Assembly (NCBI GenBank): GCA_038245725.1
Contig: JBBRSD010000013.1
Coordinates: 1-41,697, forward strand
DNA from: JBBRSD01 sp038245725
Lineage (GTDB): Bacteria > Actinomycetota > Coriobacteriia > Anaerosomatales > JAAXUF01
Length of the DNA stretch: 41,697 nucleotides
Direction: 5' to 3'
Below the pieces are notes generated by a model. The model worked only from the letters and a program-made list of their open reading frames with translations, made no database searches and was not told where the DNA came from. Within the stretch, counting starts at the first letter, position 1, and every line of letters begins with the position of its first letter. The translations under genes were made by a program, and so were the position numbers. Shown here piece by piece: positions 1 to 7,374 of the stretch.

Positions 1-135
<135 letters not shown>

Positions 136-332
136 ATATGTCACGAGCCGAAGCTCGAGATACACGAAGTGCGATCCGGTTCTATCCGGAGTGATCCACC
201 TACATCGGTAAGGAGGCCGATGCGGTTTGAATCCGTACAATGTCTGCCGGTTTGGCCTTTTGATGGACCCTCTCGGCAAGACGGGGTTGTGTGGTTCGCT
301 ATGCGAACCTTTACTGGCTTGTCACAGTATCC

Positions 333-346
333 GGTTTTCAAGGTTC
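333..346 (-). promoter_or_regulatory. boxA-like antitermination element in rRNA leader
   Basis: On the minus strand the text reads GAACCTTGAAAACC. This resembles the boxA-type sequence (TGTTCTTTGAAAACT) found in rRNA leaders of Gram-positive bacteria, which recruits Nus factors for antitermination. It lies downstream of the candidate promoter and upstream of 16S, as expected. The assignment is by motif similarity only. Confidence 0.5.
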
Positions 347-425
347 AAGCTGCAGCGGATTTCCCACATACCCTGCGGTTTTCTCCGCTGCGCACCGCTT
401 CACTTTGTTTCGGCGGCGAGGAGAT

Positions 426-454
426 ACATTAGCGATTCGCACCACTCGTGTCAA
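426..454 (-). promoter_or_regulatory. candidate rRNA operon promoter
   Basis: The minus strand has a perfect -35 hexamer TTGACA (449-454), a 17-nt spacer and TAATGT (426-431) as -10. The -35 is ideal and the -10 is weak (3 of 6), so the start point near position 419 is tentative. A second, weaker pair (TTGCGT, 17 nt, TAGAGT) occurs further upstream around 660-690. Confidence 0.45.
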
Positions 455-516
455 CAACTTCCCGAAACTTTCTTCGGCCTTCAGAAGGCCGTCGTTTCGG
501 CGCCCGATCTGGAGTG

Positions 517-549
517 CAAAGACGCCTCCCGATCGTCTCGGAAGGCGCC
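517..549 (-). terminator. terminator-like hairpin downstream of tyrS
   Basis: On the minus strand, arms GGCGCCTTCCGA and TCGGGAGGCGTC pair over 12 positions (two are G-U) around a GACGA loop, followed by TTTG. This could end tyrS transcription before the rRNA promoter. The T-run is short and the hairpin lies about 260 nt beyond the tyrS stop, so it could instead be part of a longer transcript's structure. Confidence 0.5.
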
Positions 550-553
550 GCAG

Positions 554-591
554 AGCAGCATGTCGGCCGCGTCCGCGGCTTGTCTGCTGCT
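554..591 (-). repeat. long imperfect inverted repeat
   Basis: AGCAGCA (554-560) pairs with TGCTGCT (585-591). Inside, after a TGTC/TGTC internal loop, GGCCGCG pairs with CGCGGCT around a 2-nt loop. It sits directly upstream (in the tyrS direction) of the terminator-like hairpin, so the two stack. It has no T-tail. Its role is unknown; an RNA-processing or stability structure is possible. Confidence 0.4.
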
Positions 592-805
592 ATGTAATCG
601 TCTCCGAACGGCTTTCCATTTTCAACACGCGCTCCGGTCTCCTGTGGGTCCGGCGGTGCGGCAACGAACTCTACCACCGCTCCAAGTGCCACGCAAGTCC
701 CTACCCGTGAAAACTGTATCTTTCCATCTTGTGGCGACCCGCCGCGGTCCACGCGCCCCAGTCGGTGAGCGGCTTGCCAACGGCGGACAGCGCGTCCCGC
801 AGGAG

Positions 806-2014
806 TCAGTCTTTGGCCACAGGCCGGGCGTATCGTCTCTTGCCGACCTGAAGAATACGGTCTTCAAGTCGTGTGCGCGCGTAGTTATATACGCTTGGCT
901 CAAGGGGCTCGCCGTCCACCCTCACGCCATGCTGGTCGATCATGCGTCGCCCCTCGCCAGCCGAGGACACCAACCCGAGCTCGTGGAGCAGCCCGGGGAG
1001 GTAGACATCCTCGGGCAAGTCGACCTCGATCTCCGGAATATCCTCGGGTAGTTTGTGCCGCTTGAATACGCGATCGAACGCCTCCTCCGACGCTACCGCA
1101 GCGTCAACACCGTGATAGAGACCGACGACCTCTCTCGCGAGGCGACGCTTTGCGTCGTTGGGATGCTCTGTCCCACCAGCGAGCGCAGACTCAAGCCTTT
1201 CAATCTCGTCAACGGCTACCGGAGTGCACAACCGGAAGTACTTGATCATGAGCTCGTCGGGTATCGACATGACCTTTCCGAACATATCGTCCGGAACATC
1301 CGTGAGACCGATGTAGTTCCCGTAGCTCTTACTCATCTTCTGGACTCCGTCTGTCCCCTCCAGCAGCGGCAGAGTCAGGGCGCACTGCGGTTCCATCCCC
1401 AGCTTCTCCATCAGCTCGCGGCCCGCGAGAAGGTTAAAGAGCTGGTCGGTCCCTCCGAGTTCAACGTCGGCCTCGATGGCCACCGAGTCGTAGGCTTGTG
1501 CCATTGGATAGAGGAACTCGTGCAATGAGATGTGCTGCTGGGCCGCATAGCGCTTGGAGAAGTCATCGCGTTCAAGGATGCGCGCAACAGTAAAGTGGCT
1601 CGTCAGCCGCAATAGCTCTTCGAAACCGAGCTTACCGAGCCAATCCGCGTTGTGGCGAAGCTCCGTCTTATCGGGATCGAGGATCTTGAAAGCTTGATCG
1701 ACATACGTTTGCGCGTTGAGGTTGATCTGTTCAACGGTAAGAGGCGGCCGGGTGGAGTTGCGGCCCGAGGGGTCCCCGATAAGCGCAGTGAAGTCGCCGA
1801 TGATGAGGACGACCGTGTGTCCCAGGTCTTGGAACTGCCTCAGCTTTCGCAGCGGCACCGCGTGGCCAAGATGGAGGTCCGGCGCAGTGGGATCCACGCC
1901 GAGTTTGATTCGAAGGGCAGTGCCCTTCGCGAGCTTCTTGGCCATCTCGGCCTTAGGCACAAGGCCCGCGATTCCGCTCGTGATGATGTGGAGTTGCTCG
2001 TCGGCGGGAAGCAA
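806..2014 (-). CDS. tyrS: tyrosyl-tRNA synthetase
   Basis: This 402-residue class I aminoacyl-tRNA synthetase charges tRNA-Tyr with tyrosine in the cytoplasm. Visible features are the HIGH-type motif HLGH (residues 48-51), the KMSKS loop (226-230), and a C-terminal S4-like RNA-binding region from about residue 340. Length and the LGGTDQLFNLL segment fit the roughly 400-residue TyrRS branch. The start is TTG at 2014, preceded by GAGGAG with a 10-nt gap; no in-frame ATG lies nearby. It is divergent from the penicillin-binding protein gene at 2233, and the 218-bp gap between them has no T-box that I can see. An rRNA operon follows downstream on the same strand. Confidence 0.96.
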   Translation of the reverse strand: MLPADEQLHIITSGIAGLVPKAEMAKKLAKGTALRIKLGVDPTAPDLHLGHAVPLRKLRQFQDLGHTVVLIIGDFTALIGDPSGRNSTRPPLTVEQINLNAQTYVDQAFKILDPDKTELRHNADWLGKLGFEELLRLTSHFTVARILERDDFSKRYAAQQHISLHEFLYPMAQAYDSVAIEADVELGGTDQLFNLLAGRELMEKLGMEPQCALTLPLLEGTDGVQKMSKSYGNYIGLTDVPDDMFGKVMSIPDELMIKYFRLCTPVAVDEIERLESALAGGTEHPNDAKRRLAREVVGLYHGVDAAVASEEAFDRVFKRHKLPEDIPEIEVDLPEDVYLPGLLHELGLVSSAGEGRRMIDQHGVRVDGEPLEPSVYNYARTRLEDRILQVGKRRYARPVAKD

Positions 2015-2232
2015 CGGCTGAAGTCTCCTCAGAGGAAGAAACGAGAGAGTTACGGCTGTTCCGCGCGCGCGCCCGCTCCTCGTTTGGCTGGTATTTTGCG
2101 TGTCATACTAACAGAACGCGCGTGCTCAGCCGCGCCTTCACCGGCCCTGGCTCTCATCTGCTCGCGGGAACGCGCCAGCCGGGCGCGTGACGTCTGAGAC
2201 CACCGACTCGCACAAAGGAACCGTGCCATCGC

Positions 2233-4836
2233 ATGAATCAGAACCGATCCAGCTCGGGAAGCGGGGCCTCTGGCGGCCCTCGACCTCGGCCGCGCACGGG
2301 GCCTCAACGCTCCTCAGGCGTTTCTTCACAGAAGCGCACTCGCGGCGGTCAGACCCAAGATCGAGCCGGTGTGGCCCGCAAGTCGACGCCGAAGCGCCCT
2401 GCGGGGGCACCGCAGCACAACCCGAAGGGTATCCTTCGCGTGGTCGGCCTCATTCTCGCGGCGCTCGTCGTCGCAGGTCTGGTCACAGCCGGCGTCATCT
2501 ACACGACAACGTCAGCTTCACTTCCGGATCCCAATGCGGCTCTTGCGCGCGGACGCGATCAAACAACGGTGATCACCGACCGCAAAGGCCACGTGCTCAC
2601 GAAGCTCTTTGCCGAACAGAACCGCAGCGACAAGGCGCTTTCGGCTATCCCTCTCGTGCTCCAACATGCCGTTATCTCCACCGAGGATCAACGGTTCTAC
2701 GAGCACGCGGGTGTCGACCCCCTTGGCATCGCGCGGGCGGTCTTCAACGACGTCTTGCTGCGTCGCAAGGCGCAGGGCGGCTCGACGATCACCCAGCAAT
2801 ACGTTAAGCAGGCCTTCGTCGGCGACGAGCGCACGCTCAAGCGCAAGATCATGGAAGCGATGCTTGCGCAGCGAGTTGAGAAGCGCTACACGAAGAACCA
2901 GATTCTCGAGCTCTATCTCAATACGATCTATTTCGGACACGGGGCGTATGGCGTGGAGTCCGCGTCACAGGTCTACTTCGGCAAACCGGTCGAGAAGCTG
3001 ACTGTTGAGGAGGCCGCGATGATCGCCGGCGTCATCAAGTCGCCCGCGCGCTACTCGCCTTATCTCAACCCGGTCGATGCCAAGCTGCGGCGAGATACGG
3101 TGCTCTCGCAGATGGGCGCCCAGAACTACATCACACCACAGCAGCTCGCAAAGGCCACAGCCTCGCCTGTGAAGACCACGGGACTCAAGGCCCATTCGGC
3201 TGCGGCACCTTACTTCGTCGAGTGGGTCAAGACCCAGCTCGCTCAACGTTTCGACCAAGACCAGCTGTATCGCGGCGGGCTGGTGATAAAGACCACGCTC
3301 GACCTCGGCACGCAGCATGCGGCCGAGAAGGCGATCTCATCGACGCTGGATCGCAAAGCGGACCCGTCGGCGGCCCTGGTGGCCGTGAAGCCGGGAACCG
3401 GCGAGATCCTGGCGATGGTGGGCGGCCGAGACTTCAAGACGCAGCAGTTCAACGCTGCAGCTCAAGGGTCGGGCCGTCAGCCGGGCTCCTCCTTCAAGCC
3501 GTTCGTGCTTGCAACCGCACTCGCGAACGGGATCAGCCCGGAGCAGACCTTCAGCTCTGGTCCCGCCAAGCTCCAGGTAGGCAGCCAGGTGTGGAGTGTC
3601 ACGGGCGCCGAGAGCGGCAACGGTGGGCCGATGCGCTTGCGCGTCGCTGCCGAGCATTCAGTCAACTCCGTGTTCGCTCGACTCATCCTGAAGATCGGCC
3701 CCGAGAAGGTCGTCCAGACTGCTGAAAGGATGGGACTGCACGCGGGCATCACCCCGGTGCCCGCCATCGCACTTGGCGGTCTTGCCGACGGCGTGACCCC
3801 ACTCGAGATGGCCGACGCGTACGCAACACTGGCTGCCGGAGGCGTGCACGCCGTGCCGTACGGTATCAGCGAAGTCACGGACGCTAAAGGCAAGCTGCTC
3901 TTCTCGGCGAAGCCCAAGAGCGAGGCAGCGATCGATCCGGATGTCGCATACCTGACGACCGACATCCTCAAAGGCGTCATCAAGCGAGGAACGGGGACGG
4001 CCGCAGCCATCGGGCGCCCTGCGGCCGGCAAGACCGGCACCACGCAGCAGAACCGGGACGCCTGGTTCGTTGGGTACACACCTCAGCTTGCCGCGGCGGT
4101 TTGGATGGGATACCCCGAAGGTCAAAAGGCGATGGTCAATATCCACGGCCGAACCGTTTACGGTGGCTTGTATCCGGCAAGGATGTGGGCCGCCTTCATG
4201 CGAGCGGCCCTCGCAAACGTCCCCGTGCAAGAGTTCACGAAGCCGACAGGCCTCAAGCGAGCCCGAATATGCCTCGACTCCGGTCTCGCCGCAACTCCGT
4301 ATTGCCCCCGAACCGCGTCAGCGCTCTTCCTCGGCTCGACGACACTCAAGCCGTGCACGCTGCATGTGGCCCCCACGCAGGTCGCGGTGCCGGACCTCAT
4401 CGGCATGACCAAGGAAGCTGCCCTTCTCGCCCTCGATAAGCTGAAACTCATCGCGAGGGTCATCGAGAAGGACGTCAGCGGCATCGCGGCGGGCGTCGTT
4501 GCGGGCCAGAGCCCGGCTGCCGGGAGTAACGCGACGTCGCAAACGGTCGTTACTCTGACCGTGAGCAACGGCGGCGTCACCAATACGCCGCCTTCAGCCG
4601 ACTTCAAGATGGCACCAACCGCGAAACTCGCCGAGAAGGTGTCACTGAACGGTTCGCCCTCGAAGGCCGGGAACAAGATCGTGAAGTGGTACTGGGAGTT
4701 CGGCGATGGCGCCACGGGCATCGGCAAGAACGTCTCGCATGCGTGGACGAGTCCCGGCACCTACGACGTGACGCTTTGGGTCACGGACGACAAGAGCCAA
4801 CAGGCGTCCGTGACCAAGACCATCAAGGTGCGCTAG
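2233..4836 (+). CDS. class A penicillin-binding protein with PASTA and PKD domains
   Basis: This 867-residue bifunctional peptidoglycan synthase polymerises lipid II and cross-links stem peptides on the outer face of the membrane. A basic cytoplasmic tail (1-65) precedes one membrane segment (67-90). The GT51 domain has STEDQRFYEHAG (catalytic Glu151), GGSTITQQ and RKIMEAMLA. The transpeptidase domain has SSFK (nucleophile Ser419), SVN (476-478) and KTG (600-602). A PASTA domain (about 718-778) is followed by a C-terminal PKD-type domain (about 786-867, core YWEFGDG). Cys680, Cys691 and Cys708 lie in the linker. PASTA is common in this family; a terminal PKD fold is unusual. A purine-rich AAAGGA lies 14 nt before the ATG, a long spacing, so the start is probable rather than certain. 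The opposing U32 gene ends 21 bp beyond the stop. Confidence 0.95.
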   Translation: MNQNRSSSGSGASGGPRPRPRTGPQRSSGVSSQKRTRGGQTQDRAGVARKSTPKRPAGAPQHNPKGILRVVGLILAALVVAGLVTAGVIYTTTSASLPDPNAALARGRDQTTVITDRKGHVLTKLFAEQNRSDKALSAIPLVLQHAVISTEDQRFYEHAGVDPLGIARAVFNDVLLRRKAQGGSTITQQYVKQAFVGDERTLKRKIMEAMLAQRVEKRYTKNQILELYLNTIYFGHGAYGVESASQVYFGKPVEKLTVEEAAMIAGVIKSPARYSPYLNPVDAKLRRDTVLSQMGAQNYITPQQLAKATASPVKTTGLKAHSAAAPYFVEWVKTQLAQRFDQDQLYRGGLVIKTTLDLGTQHAAEKAISSTLDRKADPSAALVAVKPGTGEILAMVGGRDFKTQQFNAAAQGSGRQPGSSFKPFVLATALANGISPEQTFSSGPAKLQVGSQVWSVTGAESGNGGPMRLRVAAEHSVNSVFARLILKIGPEKVVQTAERMGLHAGITPVPAIALGGLADGVTPLEMADAYATLAAGGVHAVPYGISEVTDAKGKLLFSAKPKSEAAIDPDVAYLTTDILKGVIKRGTGTAAAIGRPAAGKTGTTQQNRDAWFVGYTPQLAAAVWMGYPEGQKAMVNIHGRTVYGGLYPARMWAAFMRAALANVPVQEFTKPTGLKRARICLDSGLAATPYCPRTASALFLGSTTLKPCTLHVAPTQVAVPDLIGMTKEAALLALDKLKLIARVIEKDVSGIAAGVVAGQSPAAGSNATSQTVVTLTVSNGGVTNTPPSADFKMAPTAKLAEKVSLNGSPSKAGNKIVKWYWEFGDGATGIGKNVSHAWTSPGTYDVTLWVTDDKSQQASVTKTIKVR

Positions 4837-4857
4837 CAGGTCTCCCTCAGTAGACGA

Positions 4858-7266
4858 TCAGGTGATGCCGCGAAAGAACTGTCCTGACGTGGTCGTCCGA
4901 TTTCGCGTCACCGCGCCTCGCACGTTTCCGGCGAGCGCATCTTTGAGCGCCGTACGAACGCTGGATACGGCCGCAGCCGCATCCGCTGCAGACTCCGTCT
5001 GAACGTCCAATCTCAGAGCGGCGACCCCGGCCGAGACGATCTCCGGGATGGCCTCGATCAGGTCGAGCCGCACCGAGTTATACACGTGGCTCCGCCCTGC
5101 AACGTCCGTGACCACTGGAAATTCGTACGCTTTGCGATCGCGCAGGGTGTGAGATGCCGCTCTTCGCTCGCATGAGCCGCAACGTCGATCGCACGGTCCG
5201 GCTGCCATCAGGATGCAGTGTTCGGTGACCATGACCTCTTGGCGGCCCCACACAGCGACACCCAGCGGCGTTTGTGTCGAGAAACCGATGTCCGCGATCT
5301 GGCGACCCGACAGCTCGGGTGACAACCACACGAGCGACGCACCCAATTCAGCAAGTTGATCGACCGCAGCAGGGTTGAGCGCATTGAGCGACCAGTGAGA
5401 TTCGACTCGGGAACCGGTGTCGGCGACAGGCTTGAGCATCCCGAGGTTTCCAACCGCCACGGTGCGCCCCGGAACCGCATGGGCCAACGCCGCAGCCACT
5501 TCATGGTCATGGAGAATACGCGGCACGAGCGGAACGACCCCATCAGGCAGTTCCCCTGGCCGCAGAGCTTGCGTGGCAACGTGTGCGCGATCTGCGCCGG
5601 CCTCCAGGCACGCCAACGCCGTCTCGAGGCATGATGCCTCCACAACGACATCCAGCCAACGCCGCGGAGCACTGGCGCGCCGCGCTTCCCGCAGCCGCGG
5701 TTTGATGAGTTCCCGCCCGCTCCAGGGCGCCAGAATGCCTTCCTCGTAGGCGCCAAGAGCCTCTCGGCGGAGGCGATGCAGAGCCGAGAACCCCACTCCG
5801 GCGCTCGGCGAGAGCTCGAGATCGAACCGCTCGGCGCGGTATGGCGTCCCGCCGAGGCGCCCGACGTGCTCGGCGATCTCCTCGGCGGTCACCGCTTTCG
5901 TGCGAGCCGGCTCGACGGTCGGCCCCGTGGAGGCGCCACCGCGCCCCTGCGAGTCGCTCACCCCGATGCGCAGGGGTTCGCCGGCTACGACGCTGACCGA
6001 AAAGTGCAGCGGGATCGAGGCTGCGTCGGAGTCTGCGGCGAACGTGCGCCGAGCCGCGTCGGAGAGCGCCGCGTTGCGCACTCGGAAGACGCGATCGCCG
6101 GCTGACACGCTCTTCTCGACCCGCACCGTAGCCTGCACGCCGGCCGGAGCCGACGCGTGCTCGCCGCCCGAATAGCCGAGAAGACCTGCCGGCTGCGCGA
6201 AGCGCCCCGCAGAGGTCCAGAACTCAATCGTGTCGGCAGAGTCGAGCTGCGATTCGAGTGCGACCGTCGCGGCACCCAACACCGCGCGAGATACCCTGCC
6301 GACAAACACTCCGCGGTTGTTTGGCCGCTGGTAGCTCATCATGTCGTTGCCTCGCTCGCCAAGCAGATACGCTTCGCTGAAACCTCTCGAGAACGACTCA
6401 GACAGCACCGCCAGCTCGCCGTCACGGAGCTCATAGGATTCCGGACCTGCGGCTGCACGGTCGAGCGCGGCGCGATATGTGCCCGTCACGAGCGCCACGT
6501 ACTCCGGGTTCTTCATTCGTCCTTCGATCTTGAGCGCCGAGACGCCGGTGTGGACCAGACGCGGAAGTTCCGCGATTCCGGCGAGATCTTTGGGCGAGAG
6601 CAGGTACGCCCCCGGAGTGGACAGCGTGGCGCCGGTCACGTCGATCAGCTCGTAGGTCATTCGGCATGGTTGTGCACACACACCCCGGTTCGCGCTGCGG
6701 CCACCGATCATCGACGACAGCAGGCACTGGCCGGAGTAGCAAACGCAGAGCGCTCCATGGACAAAGGACTCGATCTCTACGACGCTTTGGGAAACGAAGG
6801 ATTCGATCTCCTCGAGCGAGACCTCACGCGCAAGCGTCACGCGCGAAACACCTAAAGCCGCCAGCGTTCGCAACGTTGGCGTGTTGTGTGCATTGAGCTG
6901 CGTCGACGAGTGAATCCGCACGTGCGGCAGGAGCGACCGCGTCACGCGGAGCAGGCCGAGGTCCTGCACGATGACCGCGTCCACGCCTGCGGCCCATGCC
7001 GCATCGACAAGTGCGAGCGCATCGGCAAGTTCGGATGGCAATATGACTACGTTGACGGTCAGGTAGACGCGCACGCCACGAATGTGGGCGTAGCGGCAGG
7101 TCGCCGAGAGATTCCCCAAGTCGAAGTTCTCAGCGCCTCTCCGCGCGTTGAGCTTGTCCACGCCGAGGTAGACCGCATCGGCACCGTTGGCGACGGCAGC
7201 CCGAAACGACTCCGGGCCACCAGCGGGCGCGAGAAGTTCGGGTTTGAATTGGGTCGAAGGGGTCAC
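4858..7266 (-). CDS. U32 family protein (RlhA/TrhP-like) with C-terminal extension
   Basis: This 802-residue member of the peptidase U32 family has the signature ESFVHGALCVCYSGQC followed by GVCAQPC, a cysteine set thought to bind an iron-sulfur cluster. Characterised relatives RlhA and TrhP hydroxylate 23S rRNA or tRNA bases; older members were called collagenases. A middle region fits DUF3656-like sequence. The C-terminal third looks like a second barrel and carries its own cysteine cluster (EHCILMAAGPC then DRRCGSC). RNA modification is therefore the likeliest role, with the substrate unknown. The start chosen is GTG at 7266, with GGAG seven bases upstream and the conserved ELLAPAGG immediately after; an upstream in-frame extension has no homology-like sequence. 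It opposes the penicillin-binding protein genes on both sides. Confidence 0.88.
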   Translation of the reverse strand: MTPSTQFKPELLAPAGGPESFRAAVANGADAVYLGVDKLNARRGAENFDLGNLSATCRYAHIRGVRVYLTVNVVILPSELADALALVDAAWAAGVDAVIVQDLGLLRVTRSLLPHVRIHSSTQLNAHNTPTLRTLAALGVSRVTLAREVSLEEIESFVSQSVVEIESFVHGALCVCYSGQCLLSSMIGGRSANRGVCAQPCRMTYELIDVTGATLSTPGAYLLSPKDLAGIAELPRLVHTGVSALKIEGRMKNPEYVALVTGTYRAALDRAAAGPESYELRDGELAVLSESFSRGFSEAYLLGERGNDMMSYQRPNNRGVFVGRVSRAVLGAATVALESQLDSADTIEFWTSAGRFAQPAGLLGYSGGEHASAPAGVQATVRVEKSVSAGDRVFRVRNAALSDAARRTFAADSDAASIPLHFSVSVVAGEPLRIGVSDSQGRGGASTGPTVEPARTKAVTAEEIAEHVGRLGGTPYRAERFDLELSPSAGVGFSALHRLRREALGAYEEGILAPWSGRELIKPRLREARRASAPRRWLDVVVEASCLETALACLEAGADRAHVATQALRPGELPDGVVPLVPRILHDHEVAAALAHAVPGRTVAVGNLGMLKPVADTGSRVESHWSLNALNPAAVDQLAELGASLVWLSPELSGRQIADIGFSTQTPLGVAVWGRQEVMVTEHCILMAAGPCDRRCGSCERRAASHTLRDRKAYEFPVVTDVAGRSHVYNSVRLDLIEAIPEIVSAGVAALRLDVQTESAADAAAAVSSVRTALKDALAGNVRGAVTRNRTTTSGQFFRGIT

Positions 7267-7374
7267 GGGGCGGCTCCGAAGGAGAGTGACGTGCTGGTGA
7301 CCGATTGGGGCAAAGGGCAGACCTCTGCTCCTCGATACCGCACAATGTACCACCAGAGAGATAACTGGAGGACC

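Larger units (their letters stand above)
136..805 (-). other. rRNA operon leader and tyrS-16S intergenic region
   Basis: This 670-base stretch lies between the tyrS stop and the 16S 5' end. No convincing protein-coding gene is visible; overlapping reading frames on both strands lack a good ribosome binding site and look like chance. It holds two hairpins (521-549 and 554-591), a candidate promoter (426-454) and a boxA-like element (333-346), each listed separately. The leader from the candidate start to mature 16S would be about 280 nt, reasonable for an rRNA precursor. Confidence 0.7.

Noticed and set aside
429..752. A 107-codon minus-strand frame in the tyrS-16S gap
   Set aside because: No ribosome site, no recognisable domain, and it crosses the hairpins of the leader region.
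6886..7374. Upstream extension of the second PBP gene
   Set aside because: It overlaps the start of the U32 gene in antisense, and the ATG at 7375 has the ribosome site and the conserved start.
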